A DNA stretch of 53,385 nt from an uncultured Spartobacteria bacterium (GCA_903929475.1 CAIYUV010000044.1:1-53385), one strand, 5' to 3'; numbered from the stretch's first letter, positions 1 to 8,598 are shown. Notes: a model not told the origin generated them from the sequence alone. Numbers and translations: made by a program.

Positions 1-49
1 CGACGCGGGCCTTAAATGCGGCTTCGTGCCGCTTACGTTTTTGTTTCAT
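1..49 (-). CDS. Transposase OrfA-like, N-terminal fragment (partial)
   Basis: Reading from ATG at 49-47, the sequence encodes MKQKRKRHEAAFKARV and then leaves the window. This matches the usual beginning of IS3-family OrfA proteins, which open with a basic stretch followed by 'H-x-A-F-K-A-x-V' leading into a helix-turn-helix. Only 16 residues are visible, so whether the transposase is intact cannot be judged. The position just inside the candidate IS end supports the call. Confidence 0.6.
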   Translation of the reverse strand, partial: MKQKRKRHEAAFKARV

Positions 50-140
50 ATTTTGGTGGTTCTTTGTGTTGTGTTTGAACACGCCTTCCACCGCCATTTT
101 ATAGCTTAGCCCCTGGCCCGAATTTCGGGGTCCACCTCAC
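1..140 (-). mobile_element. End of an IS3-like insertion sequence (partial, continues off the left edge)
   Basis: Read on the minus strand, this stretch starts with a candidate terminal sequence, GTGAGGTGGACCCCGAAATT (140-121). A leader of about 70 bases follows, then the start of a transposase OrfA-like gene at 49. An end of this kind followed closely by a Lys/Arg-rich OrfA start is the usual layout of IS3-family elements. A small perfect dyad (CCCGAA-T-TTCGGG) lies just inside the end. Only one end is in the window, so the target duplication and the subgroup cannot be determined. The exact outer boundary is uncertain by a few bases. Confidence 0.6.
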
Positions 141-181
141 AGCAACCATCAAAACCCATGGCACTACGCACGACGCTTACG

Positions 182-1594
182 CTAAATCAACCTCAGCACC
201 GCATACACCGACACGGTGGAACCGGACGGTGGGACCGTCGAGACCTTGAGCCGCACGTAGACTTTCGTGGAGGTCTGCGGCACCACGGCGGTGAAAGCCC
301 CGCCCGCATTCGTCCTGACATTGGTCGAGGGCACACCGCGCCATGTTACGAGGTCGGTGGAATACTGCACCGTCACCCGCGCCATCCGCCTGCGCGTGGG
401 GTCGGGCGTGCATCGCACGGACACATTGCCCGAATACCCGGCCACCGGTCCGCCTAGCGTGACCGGGAGTTTACTGGCGTCCGGCGCAGTGGGATTCAGG
501 CCGAGGGCGTATTCCACGAATTGCGGAATCCCGTCTCCATCCGCGTCGCCGATGAATGATCTGCTCGTGATGCCGTATCCCGCGAGCCAGTCGTAGTAGG
601 GCTGGTTGGGATTGATGCGAAGAAGCGTGAGCGCCTCCGCGTCGGTAATCTGCGGGATGCCCGCGTTGTAGCCCGCATTGAACGCCGAGATGATCGCGCG
701 CGCATTCCTGATCTGCGACGCCGTGTTCGGATGCAGACCGTCGCGGGTAAAGGCATAGCGTGGGTTGTTGTCGGCTTCCATGTCGTTCACGATTTCCACC
801 GCGCCAAAGTAATAGTGCACACCTTTAATCAGATTTGCGGTCTGGCCGTATGCATTCGCCACCGGGATGCCTTGCTGCGCGACCAGTGACGCGATCAACC
901 GGTTGACCGCCTGCGTGGCAGACGTGACCCTTGCGCGCTTCAGCGGATCCGGATGCGCCGCCTTTTTCGTTGGCGTAGCGCCAAGGTCGGGGACGTTTAC
1001 CAGGACGATCTGTGCCCTTGGATTCCGTTGCCTCACAAAATTGATGATCCGCGAAAGATTGGAATTGATGCCGGAAATCAGCGCCGTGCTGCTGCCACCA
1101 TCGTAAATGGTGCCGTATGCGGCCCGAAAATCGTTTCCACCGAGCCAGATGACCACCCGGCTCGCGGTGTGCGTTAATTGATCCTCAAGCGGCAGCCGCG
1201 CGGCAAAGAAAGCGGGTTTCGAAAAGAGAGTAGCAGTCACAAAGTCCCGGTATTGCCCCGATGTGACGCCGGGGATGCCCCAGTTGTATTCGAAGCCGCT
1301 CATCCGCGGAACCGACCACATATCCGGCAGCGTCTTGTATCCGCCAAAGTTGAAATACTTCGACCTCGTCCTGTGCATCACCTCGACCCAACTCATCGAC
1401 TCCCATCCGGGCACCGTCACCTTCGCGTAATCAGTCGGGAGGTTGATGAAATCCGGCACATCCGGGATGGTGTCGTATTCCGCGGTGAGACTGTCGCCGA
1501 TGGTCACGACATTCGCCCCGCGTGCCGGGATCGCAACAAGGCCCACGACGAAAAAAAGAACGGCCAGCGCTCGCACGCGTTGTCCATTGCACAT
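182..1594 (-). CDS. Secreted SGNH/GDSL-type hydrolase with C-terminal beta-rich domain
   Basis: About 470 residues from the start chosen here. It begins with a signal peptide (basic residues, hydrophobic AVLFFVVGLVAIPA, then ARGA), so it is likely exported. The SGNH signatures are visible: GDSL near residue 33-36 (catalytic Ser), GGND (block III) and DGLHPN (catalytic Asp and His). Such enzymes hydrolyse esters of lipids or of acetylated carbohydrates; the substrate here is unknown. After the catalytic domain comes a linker with 'DADGDGIPQFVEYALGLNP', a module common in secreted verrucomicrobial proteins, and then a beta-rich tail with YSTDLVTW. The reading frame is open back to 1666, and starts at 1645 or 1666 are possible, but the 1594 start gives the cleanest signal peptide. 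The IS end lies about 40 bases beyond its stop codon. Confidence 0.8.
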   Translation of the reverse strand: MCNGQRVRALAVLFFVVGLVAIPARGANVVTIGDSLTAEYDTIPDVPDFINLPTDYAKVTVPGWESMSWVEVMHRTRSKYFNFGGYKTLPDMWSVPRMSGFEYNWGIPGVTSGQYRDFVTATLFSKPAFFAARLPLEDQLTHTASRVVIWLGGNDFRAAYGTIYDGGSSTALISGINSNLSRIINFVRQRNPRAQIVLVNVPDLGATPTKKAAHPDPLKRARVTSATQAVNRLIASLVAQQGIPVANAYGQTANLIKGVHYYFGAVEIVNDMEADNNPRYAFTRDGLHPNTASQIRNARAIISAFNAGYNAGIPQITDAEALTLLRINPNQPYYDWLAGYGITSRSFIGDADGDGIPQFVEYALGLNPTAPDASKLPVTLGGPVAGYSGNVSVRCTPDPTRRRMARVTVQYSTDLVTWRGVPSTNVRTNAGGAFTAVVPQTSTKVYVRLKVSTVPPSGSTVSVYAVLRLI

Positions 1595-1835
1595 CGCGAT
1601 CCAAACGGAGGTATAGCGATCTCTGACCGGGCTGTGAGTAGTCATCACGCTTCTCGAATAGCACAAACTCCGCGGTTCGTCATGGGAATGATGACATTTG
1701 GTAGGCTGGCGGGCTGGTTCGAAAGCGGTGCCGGAGACGCGGCTCGGATGAGGATCGCCTCACCTGCGATTTAGAACCATCCCCCTTCACTCCCCGACGC
1801 CGATCTCCGTCCGGGCCAGTCACGGTGCGGCGGCG

Positions 1836-3086
1836 CTATGCACGGGTGCTGCCGTATTCCAGCGCGGGCGGGAGTTCGGCGAAGTCGCGCATGGCGGCAT
1901 GGAGGGCGGTGAAGTCGCGCTCGAAGAGGTCGCCGATGAGACTGTCGGTGAGCGAGCCGCGTTGGGCCGGGTGCGCTTTGATCATTTTTCCGAAGGAGAA
2001 GCCTTCGTCGTAAAATGCATAGACGAGTTTGCGCATGTTTTCGAGGCCGCGGCAGAGCGTCGCGCCGTATTCGGAAAAACGTGCGCCGCTGGTGTCGCCG
2101 GCAGTGAGCGCGGCGTCCACTGCGTCGGCGGCGAGTTCGCCGCTTTTCAATGCGAGGAAGACGCCGCTGGAAAATACGGGGTCGAGAAATGCGAAGGCGT
2201 CGCCCGCGAGGAGGAGTCCGTCAGCGGCGGGATGGCGGGAGCGGTAGCTGAATTCGCTGGTGACCCAATACTCGCCGAATTGCTGACCGCCCGCGATGTG
2301 GTCGCGAATCCAGACGTTGCGTTCGATTTCACGCGCCATGATCACGGCGGGGTCCTTGCTCGCGCTGAAGAGGCAGTCTTTTTCCGCGACGATACCGAGG
2401 CTGACGATGTCGTTTTTCAACGGGATATACCAAAACCAGCCGCGCCCGCCGACGTAGGCGACGGTGGTGTTTCCCTCGTCAATTCCGGGGTCGCGTTTCG
2501 CACCGCGCCAGTAGCTCCAGATGGCAAGTTTGTTGAGCTTCGGGTCGCGCTGATACCAGCCGTCGCGCAGTGCGGCGACGCGGTCGCGGCCCGAGCAATC
2601 CACAGTGACGGGCGCGTGGACGTGGAAGGATTTGCCGTCCGCGCCAATGGCCTCGACGCCGACGACGCGGCCCGAATCATCGCGCAGTAATTTCTGCACG
2701 GCGGTCTGCTCGCGGATTTCAGCGCCCTTCGCGTGGGCGTTGTCGAGGAGCATCATATCAAACTCCGCACGTTCGATCTGCCACGTGACGGCGCTGGGGT
2801 GATCGTAGTGTTCAGAAAAATAGAACGGCGATGACTGGCGTCCGTCGGCGGTGACAAACTGGACGCTGTGCTTTTTCACAAACGCGCGCTCGTGCATCTG
2901 CGCGATGAGGCCGAGGCGGTTCAGCGTGAACCAGCAATACGGCATGAGCGATTCGCCGATGTGGTAGCGCGGAAACTTTTCCTTTTCCAAAACGAGCACG
3001 CGTCGCCCGCGCTCGGCGAGCAGTGCCGCAGCGGTGGTGCCAGCCGGGCCGGCGCCGATGATGATGACGTCGTAGCGCTCGGACAT
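1836..3086 (-). CDS. FAD-dependent oxidoreductase, flavin-dependent halogenase-like
   Basis: A 416-residue flavoprotein. The dinucleotide-binding loop is at residues 9-18 (IIGAGPAGTT), followed by 'FPRYHIGESLMP', a signature of the halogenase/geranylgeranyl-reductase branch of class A flavoprotein monooxygenases. GWFWYIPL contains a WxWxIP motif, which marks flavin-dependent halogenases, and GDAFAFLDPVFSSG is the second FAD-contact region. Many proteins with these features are monooxygenases or act on carrier-bound aromatic substrates without halogenating, so the reaction is not settled. It is the third gene of a tight minus-strand unit with a chorismate-lyase-like gene three bases upstream and a radical SAM gene before that, suggesting a role in making or modifying an aromatic compound. 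Confidence 0.75.
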   Translation of the reverse strand: MSERYDVIIIGAGPAGTTAAALLAERGRRVLVLEKEKFPRYHIGESLMPYCWFTLNRLGLIAQMHERAFVKKHSVQFVTADGRQSSPFYFSEHYDHPSAVTWQIERAEFDMMLLDNAHAKGAEIREQTAVQKLLRDDSGRVVGVEAIGADGKSFHVHAPVTVDCSGRDRVAALRDGWYQRDPKLNKLAIWSYWRGAKRDPGIDEGNTTVAYVGGRGWFWYIPLKNDIVSLGIVAEKDCLFSASKDPAVIMAREIERNVWIRDHIAGGQQFGEYWVTSEFSYRSRHPAADGLLLAGDAFAFLDPVFSSGVFLALKSGELAADAVDAALTAGDTSGARFSEYGATLCRGLENMRKLVYAFYDEGFSFGKMIKAHPAQRGSLTDSLIGDLFERDFTALHAAMRDFAELPPALEYGSTRA

Positions 3087-3089
3087 GGC

Positions 3090-3635
3090 TCAGACTGGGC
3101 GCAGGATTTCGACGATTTGGGCGAGGACGCGATTGTCGGCGTCGAGGAGTTGATTTGAGCGACCGAAGAGCGTGACGGGCAGCGCGATTTGAAACAACTC
3201 CGCGAGATATGCGCACGGTGCGACGCGGAGAAATGCGCGCGGTTCGCTGCGGTATCGGACTTCGTAGCGGTTCAGCAATCCGCCGAGCGGGAGGCGTGCG
3301 GCGACGATTTCGGAACGCAGCGGCTCGTCGAAGGCATCGAGGGAAATTTCAATCGCGCCGTATTCGACGGGCAGCGCGGTTTTCACGCACTGGAGCAACA
3401 CTTCGCGGCGATAGTGCGTCGGCGAGTGCTCGCGCTGGATGACGCTGAGGATCATTTCGTCGGCGAAAAAATCTTCGAGCTTGGAAGTCATATCGCCGGA
3501 ATGGACGAGCAGCCGGTGCGCTTCGTGCGGCAGGACGGACGGCTCGATGATTTCAAACTCGGGAAGAGTGCGGCCCGCCGCTGCGTAGAAGAGCGGGAGT
3601 GGATGGAGTAATTCGAGTGGCGGTGCAGCGGTCAC
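3090..3635 (-). CDS. Chorismate-lyase-like protein (UbiC fold)
   Basis: The start is taken as GTG at 3635, which overlaps the stop codon of the upstream radical SAM gene (GTGA), giving 181 residues, the usual size for chorismate lyase. The frame is open further upstream, but that part is only a shadow of the neighbouring gene. Features expected of the UbiC fold are present: 'RREVLL' (the conserved Arg that contacts product in UbiC), 'LPLGGLL' corresponding to the PLGxxL region, and a C-terminal 'FGRS...IVEILRP' with the conserved Glu before the final Pro. Chorismate lyases release pyruvate from chorismate to give hydroxybenzoate. Whether this homologue is active is inferred. Its place between a radical SAM protein and a halogenase-like flavoprotein suggests an aromatic starter unit or quinone-type precursor. 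Confidence 0.65.
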   Translation of the reverse strand: MTAAPPLELLHPLPLFYAAAGRTLPEFEIIEPSVLPHEAHRLLVHSGDMTSKLEDFFADEMILSVIQREHSPTHYRREVLLQCVKTALPVEYGAIEISLDAFDEPLRSEIVAARLPLGGLLNRYEVRYRSEPRAFLRVAPCAYLAELFQIALPVTLFGRSNQLLDADNRVLAQIVEILRPV

Positions 3636-4975
3636 GAGTAGCGGGCGTTTTGGTGTTGCGGCAAAAAGAACGCGTGGAGGATGACGTCCACTTTCAGCAG
3701 CGCGGAGCGGTCGAGCACGAGCCAGTCGCCCTGTTCGACGAGCAGACCGCGGCGTTTGAGTTCGGTGAATTGCGCATCGAAGCGCTCGCTCACATTCACG
3801 CCGAACTTTTGCACGAAGTAGCTGCGCGAGACGCGACCGAGTTTTAGTTGCAGAATCAGCTCGCGAATGAGGCGTTCCTCGGACGTCGTTTCGAGCGCGC
3901 GACCGATCGGAAGTTCGCCCGCGGCCACGGCGGCGGTGTAGCTCTCGAAGTCGGGCAGGTTTTGAAAATGCACGCCGCCGAGGTGGCTGAAGCTCGCAAC
4001 GCCGAGTCCAAGAAGGTCCGCGCCCTGCCACAGTTCATCGCGATAGACGAATTTCGTTTTTGCCGGATCGCGCACGGCGGTCGTTGCGCTCGTCACGGTG
4101 TATCCGTTTTTCTCCAGCGCGCTGAACGCCTCGTTCACCCAGCGGCGTTTCGTGTGCCAGCATGCGACAGGTGCGACAAGTTTCCCCTCGGTTTTCATCT
4201 GCTCGTAGATGCCCGTGTTGAACGGCACTTCCATCTGGTAAATCGTCACGCTGTCCGGCTGGAGTTCGAGCGTGCGCGCGATGTTGCGCTGCCAGTTTTC
4301 ATCCGTCTCCTCCACCATGCCCGCGATGAGGTCTATATTGATCTGCGGAAAACCGACGCTGCGCGCGAAGCTGTATGCGCGGTAGATTTCGTCCTCGCGG
4401 TGAGCGCGTCCGTTGATTTCGAGGATGTGCCTGTCGAAATTCTCCACGCCGAGTGAAAGGCGCGTGATTCCGATTTCACGCAGCGCGCTCAATTTCCCCT
4501 CGGTGAGCGTGCCCGGTTCGGCCTCGAACGCAACTTCCTCCACTTCGTCCCATGGCAGGATGGACTTCATGCGGTCGGTGAGCGCGGTGAGTTGCGACAC
4601 GCTCAAATAGCTCGGCGTGCCGCCGCCGAAATAGACGAACTTCGGCTTGCGCCCGGCGATGCGCGGCGTGCGCGCGTAGGCCTCGAGTTCGCGCATTCCG
4701 GATTCGATGTAGCCTTTGATTTCCTCGGCGTTTTTGTCCGTATAAACGCGGAAGTAGCAAAAGTGGCAGCGCTTCCGGCAAAACGGGATGTGAAAGTAAA
4801 CGCCGAGCGGCGTGCCTGCTGGCGGTGGAGTTTGCAGCACCCGCGCGACCTCTTCGGTGTTCTCTTTTTTCCAAAAAGAAAACGGCGGATAATTGGCGAC
4901 GAAGTAATTGCCGGCGGTGGTCTCGTCGCCATCGCTCAGGAGACGGTCAAATAGCTCGGTGGAATTCGCAGGCAT
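3632..4975 (-). CDS. Coproporphyrinogen III oxidase-like (HemN/HemW family) radical SAM protein
   Basis: A 447-residue radical SAM enzyme. Cys66, Cys70 and Cys73 form the CxxxCxxC cluster motif inside 'IPFCRKRCHFC', and GGGTPS around residue 117 is the SAM-binding loop. A HemN-type C-terminal domain follows. An N-terminal extension of about 50 residues (with YPPFSFW) precedes the barrel, unlike typical HemW. The family contains true coproporphyrinogen dehydrogenases, the heme chaperone HemW, and radical SAM methyltransferases or cyclopropanases of natural-product pathways. The neighbours (chorismate-lyase-like and halogenase-like genes, overlapping or three bases apart) point to specialised aromatic metabolism more than to heme synthesis, but this is inference. 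It is first in the unit and divergent from the Nudix gene. Confidence 0.8.
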   Translation of the reverse strand: MPANSTELFDRLLSDGDETTAGNYFVANYPPFSFWKKENTEEVARVLQTPPPAGTPLGVYFHIPFCRKRCHFCYFRVYTDKNAEEIKGYIESGMRELEAYARTPRIAGRKPKFVYFGGGTPSYLSVSQLTALTDRMKSILPWDEVEEVAFEAEPGTLTEGKLSALREIGITRLSLGVENFDRHILEINGRAHREDEIYRAYSFARSVGFPQINIDLIAGMVEETDENWQRNIARTLELQPDSVTIYQMEVPFNTGIYEQMKTEGKLVAPVACWHTKRRWVNEAFSALEKNGYTVTSATTAVRDPAKTKFVYRDELWQGADLLGLGVASFSHLGGVHFQNLPDFESYTAAVAAGELPIGRALETTSEERLIRELILQLKLGRVSRSYFVQKFGVNVSERFDAQFTELKRRGLLVEQGDWLVLDRSALLKVDVILHAFFLPQHQNARYS

Positions 4976-5028
4976 CGGGTTTGGAGTGATACAGAGGAAT
5001 ACCCGCGAGGCAACGAGATATTATGTAT

Positions 5029-5092
5029 GCGTAGCATTTTCGCCCGAGGCGTGCTGCGTGAAAGAGACGACAAAATTGTGCGCGTAGCATTT
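5029..5092. repeat. Direct repeat GCGTAGCATTT x2 in a divergent intergenic region
   Basis: The 11-mer GCGTAGCATTT occurs at 5029-5039 and again at 5082-5092, 53 bases apart (about five helical turns). Both copies lie in the 158-base gap between the divergent radical SAM gene (start 4975) and the Nudix gene (start 5134). They could be operator sites for a regulator shared by both genes, or copies of a short interspersed repeat. Confidence 0.4.
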
Positions 5093-5133
5093 CCCGTTTG
5101 GCATTTTCCATCCGCCAACGCACAACGCGCCGC

Positions 5134-5751
5134 ATGAAAGATGAAAACATTCTCGTCGTCCGCCGTGAGTTGATTGAGCGCATCGGCATGTTCCAGGGGC
5201 TTTGCTTCGATGTGGAGCGCTACCTGCCCGCGCTGCTCGCGAGGGAGAACAATTTTTTCACCCCGCGCGCCCCGGCGGAAACAAACCCGTCGCTGAAACA
5301 AATCATCCCCTACGTGCTCATCGTCCATGGCGACTCGGTGTTTCATTACGTGCGCGGGAAAAAATCCGGCGAGCAGCGCCTCGTGGCGAAAGGGAGCGTG
5401 GGCATCGGCGGACACATGAATGACGGCGACGAGGGTCTCTTTTCCCTCGACTACGACGCCTACAACACCGCCGTGCAACGCGAAGTGGCGGAGGAAATGT
5501 TCATCGAGACACCCTACACGAATCACGTCGTCGCGCTGCTCAACGACGACTCGAACGATGTGGGCAAAGTGCATCTCGGTGTCGTCCATATTTTCCGACT
5601 CGCCAGCGACGCGGCGCACAAACGCGAGAGCGTGATCACGGAAGCGGGCTTTGTGCCGATTGCGGAATTGCGCCAGAGACGCGACGCGCTGGAGACGTGG
5701 AGCCAGTTCTGCATTGACGGAATTGACACGCTGCTCGCTGCGGCGAAGTAG
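5134..5751 (+). CDS. Nudix-fold hydrolase-like protein
   Basis: A 205-residue protein starting at MKDENILVV; an in-frame ATG at 5098 is also possible. The centre carries a Nudix-like signature: 'GSVGIGGHMNDGDEG', then a short insert, then 'AVQREVAEEM', where REVAEE provides the metal-binding glutamates. The insert makes the Nudix box longer than the standard 23 residues, so the consensus is only partly met. Nudix enzymes cleave nucleoside diphosphates linked to another group. The substrate cannot be told from sequence. The gene is divergent from the radical SAM unit, and its 3' end overlaps the 3' end of the opposing reading frame described next. Confidence 0.65.
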   Translation: MKDENILVVRRELIERIGMFQGLCFDVERYLPALLARENNFFTPRAPAETNPSLKQIIPYVLIVHGDSVFHYVRGKKSGEQRLVAKGSVGIGGHMNDGDEGLFSLDYDAYNTAVQREVAEEMFIETPYTNHVVALLNDDSNDVGKVHLGVVHIFRLASDAAHKRESVITEAGFVPIAELRQRRDALETWSQFCIDGIDTLLAAAK

Positions 5752-6253
5752 CGTCAATTCGACGTAGGCACGCCAAGCGACGGCATGGTGGCGAGTTGAT
5801 TGATCTGTGAATCAATGCGGCGTGGTTCACGTCGAACTTCAGCTTGCACGCCGTCAGCGCGGCGAGGCAGATCGCGACATTCGGAGTGCGCGCCTCGGCG
5901 TCTGCGTTGCTGCCAAAAGCAGCGTGCCAACGGCCCTGCTCACGCCACATCAACAGTGGCCCGTGCGCACTGCTTGCCTTGTCCACGACGATCCAAATCG
6001 CGGTTGGGTCGCTGCAATAGAGACGGAAAATTTTCACCTGCCGGACGACTGTCTTCGTCCAATCCACATCGGGCAGGAACTGCTGGTAATAGGGATCAGC
6101 TATCGCAATGAGAGCCTCGGCCTCGGTCTCGAATTGAAAGTGGCCATGCGAGTCCTCCCACATTAGCTCGGGCGTTTCGTCCGTGACGTGGACACCGACC
6201 AGCGCGTCGAGTTCGGCGACGCTGGCTATTCGGATTCGGTTCGGTTCGTTCAT
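5636..6253 (-). CDS. Small protein resembling the phage ABA-sandwich (BC1872-like) family
   Basis: Starting at MNEPNRIRI (6253), the first 140 or so residues look like a real protein: 'ASVAELDALVGVHV' near the N-terminus, aromatic and acidic residues in the middle, and 'TPNVAICLAALTA' towards the end. This is the layout of ABA-sandwich proteins found in phages and in some bacterial chromosomes, whose function is unknown. The last 50 residues are rich in Arg, Ser and Pro and overlap the end of the Nudix gene on the other strand. They may be non-native sequence reached after loss of the original stop codon or a frameshift. The assignment is tentative; no other phage genes are nearby. Confidence 0.5.
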   Translation of the reverse strand: MNEPNRIRIASVAELDALVGVHVTDETPELMWEDSHGHFQFETEAEALIAIADPYYQQFLPDVDWTKTVVRQVKIFRLYCSDPTAIWIVVDKASSAHGPLLMWREQGRWHAAFGSNADAEARTPNVAICLAALTACKLKFDVNHAALIHRSINSPPCRRLACLRRIDATSPQRAACQFRQCRTGSTSPARRVSGAIPQSAQSPLP

Positions 6254-6366
6254 AGGGAAGTCGAAAGCTGCAAAGTCGCCGCGCGGAAAACAATCCGCAA
6301 AATATACTAAATGAAAGCTGTCACCTACGGCTTGCAGCGCCACGAAACGCCCGACAGTCTCCGCCC

Positions 6367-7884
6367 ATGCCGCGCAAAGCCAAAACCCTCGCTGTCGTCG
6401 CCCATTCACCCGCCGTCATCCCCGCATCGAAGCGCACGCTGAGTTTCGGCGCGAAGTGGCAGTATGCTCCCGCGCCCGAGTCCGTCGTGGTGAAGCCCGA
6501 TGCGCGCTACGAACTGTTCATCGGCGGAAAATTCGTGAAGCCAAAAAGTGGTCAGTATTTTTCCACGCTCAATCCGGCCAACGAAAAGCAGCTCTCGGAA
6601 ATCGCGCTTGCGGAGCAGGCCGACGTGAACGCTGCCGTCTCTGCCGCGCGCCGCGCCTACGACAACGTGTGGGGAAAAATGTCGGGCCGCGAGCGTGGCA
6701 AGTATCTCTTCCGCATCGCGCGCATCATTCAGGAAAAGGCGCGCGAGCTGGCCGTGCTGGAGTCGCTCGACGGCGGAAAGCCGATCAAGGAATCGCGCGA
6801 CTTCGATCTCCCACAAGTCGCCGCGCATTTCTTCTATCACGCGGGCTGGGCGGACAAACTCGACTACGCATTTTCCGGAAAAATGCCGCGCCCCGTGGGT
6901 GTGTGCGCGCAAATCATCCCGTGGAATTTCCCGCTGCTCATGGCCGCGTGGAAAATCGCCCCCGCCCTCGCGTGCGGCAACACCATTGTCCTCAAGCCTG
7001 CCGAAACCACGAGCATCACCGCCATGCACCTCGCGCGCATTTTGCAGGAGGCGGAGTTGCCCGATGGCGTCGTGAACATCGTCACGGGCGCAGGTGAAAC
7101 CGGACGCGCGCTCGTCGAGCACGCGGGCGTGGACAAGATCGCGTTCACCGGCAGCACCGAGGTGGGCAAACTCATCGCGAAGGCAACTGCTGGCACGAAC
7201 AAAAAACTCGCGCTCGAACTTGGCGGTAAGGCCGCGCACATTATTTTCGACGACGCACCGCTCGACCAAGCCGTTGAGGGCATCATCGGCGGAATCTTTT
7301 TCAATCAAGGCCACGTCTGCTGCGCAGGCTCACGGCTCTTTGTGCAGGAGGGAGTCTATCGCACAGTCATCAAAAAACTACGCGACCGCATCAGCACCCT
7401 GCGCGTCGGCGACCCGCTCGACAAAAACACCGACATCGGCGCGATCAACTCCCGCGCACAGCTCGATAAAATCCGCTCGCTCGTGGACGCCGGAGTCGCA
7501 GAGGGCGGCGAACTTTTACAACCCCGCTGCACATTGCCCGAACGCGGATATTGGTTCGCGCCGAGCGTCATCACCGGCGTCACCGCGAGCCATCGCATCG
7601 CGCAGGAGGAAATTTTCGGACCCGTGCTCAGCGTGCTCACTTTCCGCACGCCGGATGAAGCCGTCGAGCGCGCCAACAACACGCCCTACGGCCTCAGCGC
7701 TGGCGTTTGGACGGACAAGGGCAGCAAGATTTTCAAAACGATCTCCAAGCTCCGTGCCGGAGTCGTGTGGGCGAACACCTACAACAAATTCGACCCCACC
7801 TCACCCTTCGGCGGCTACAAGGAAAGTGGCTTCGGTCGCGAAGGCGGCATCCACGGCCTCGCCTCCTACGTGCGACTGGATTGA
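6367..7884 (+). CDS. Aldehyde dehydrogenase family protein
   Basis: A 505-residue NAD(P)-dependent aldehyde dehydrogenase, the usual length for the family plus a short N-terminal extension. The signature parts are visible: 'IIPWNFPLLMAAWKIAPAL' (cofactor-binding region), 'FTGSTEVG' (nucleotide-binding loop), 'LELGGK' with the general-base Glu, and 'FFNQGHVCCAGSR' with the catalytic Cys at about residue 318. The common GQ before the active-site Cys is GH here. 'EEIFGPV' and 'SPFGGYKESGFGRE' close the C-terminal part. It oxidises an aldehyde to the acid, presumably in the cytosol; the substrate is not predictable. A TATACT box at 6303 lies in the gap upstream, but no convincing -35 was found. 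Confidence 0.93.
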   Translation: MPRKAKTLAVVAHSPAVIPASKRTLSFGAKWQYAPAPESVVVKPDARYELFIGGKFVKPKSGQYFSTLNPANEKQLSEIALAEQADVNAAVSAARRAYDNVWGKMSGRERGKYLFRIARIIQEKARELAVLESLDGGKPIKESRDFDLPQVAAHFFYHAGWADKLDYAFSGKMPRPVGVCAQIIPWNFPLLMAAWKIAPALACGNTIVLKPAETTSITAMHLARILQEAELPDGVVNIVTGAGETGRALVEHAGVDKIAFTGSTEVGKLIAKATAGTNKKLALELGGKAAHIIFDDAPLDQAVEGIIGGIFFNQGHVCCAGSRLFVQEGVYRTVIKKLRDRISTLRVGDPLDKNTDIGAINSRAQLDKIRSLVDAGVAEGGELLQPRCTLPERGYWFAPSVITGVTASHRIAQEEIFGPVLSVLTFRTPDEAVERANNTPYGLSAGVWTDKGSKIFKTISKLRAGVVWANTYNKFDPTSPFGGYKESGFGREGGIHGLASYVRLD

Positions 7885-7905
7885 TGTTCGAGTGAGAGCA
7901 TAAGT

Positions 7906-8598
7906 ATGAAAATCCACTCGCTGGAACACGCGCTATTCGAGGGGCCCGGACGCATTGCCACTTGGGCGGCGGAGCGTGGGCACACACTTTCGCGCACGGC
8001 GCTGCATGACGGGGAAACGCCGCCCGCGCTGGATGCATTTGATTTGCTCGTAATCATGGGCGGGCCAATGAGCATCCATGAGCATCGCAATCATCCGTGG
8101 CTGCCGATGGAGAAATGTTTTCTCGCGGAGGCCATACGAGCGCGAAAGCCGATCCTCGGCATCTGCCTCGGCGCGCAGCTTCTTGCGGATGTGCTAGGCG
8201 GGAAGGTGTTTCAGAATCCGGTGAAGGAGATCGGCTGGTTTCCCGTGCGGATGCTGGATCGCTGCGCGCCATTCAGCGCATTCCCCGAGCGGCTAGTCGT
8301 GATGCACTGGCACGGCGACATATTCACAATTCCCGAAGGCACACGGCGTGTGGCAGAGAGTGAGGCGTGCGCGAATCAAGCATTCGTCCACGGCGACCGT
8401 GTGGTGGGGCTGCAATTTCACATCGAGCTGGAGAAAGTGGGGATCGAGGATCTCGCCGCCGCGTCGCTCGACGAAGCTGGCGACGCGCCTTTCATCCAGA
8501 CGCGAGAGCAACTCCTCAATCCGCCGCAGGAGAGCATCGCTGCAGCGGGCGTCGCGCTTTACTCCCTGCTCGACGAACTCGCTGCACTGACAAACTGA
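7906..8598 (+). CDS. Class I glutamine amidotransferase (GATase1), GMP-synthase-like
   Basis: A 230-residue stand-alone GATase1 domain. 'GICLGAQL' carries the nucleophile (Cys87), 'VIMGGPMSIHEH' forms the oxyanion strand, and 'LQFHIELEK' provides the His and Glu of the triad. These domains hydrolyse glutamine to supply ammonia, although some stand-alone members act as gamma-glutamyl peptidases or have other amide substrates. There is no synthetase partner adjacent, so the acceptor is unknown. The gene begins 21 bases after the aldehyde dehydrogenase stop, so the two are probably co-transcribed. A large inverted repeat follows it. Confidence 0.88.
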   Translation: MKIHSLEHALFEGPGRIATWAAERGHTLSRTALHDGETPPALDAFDLLVIMGGPMSIHEHRNHPWLPMEKCFLAEAIRARKPILGICLGAQLLADVLGGKVFQNPVKEIGWFPVRMLDRCAPFSAFPERLVVMHWHGDIFTIPEGTRRVAESEACANQAFVHGDRVVGLQFHIELEKVGIEDLAAASLDEAGDAPFIQTREQLLNPPQESIAAAGVALYSLLDELAALTN

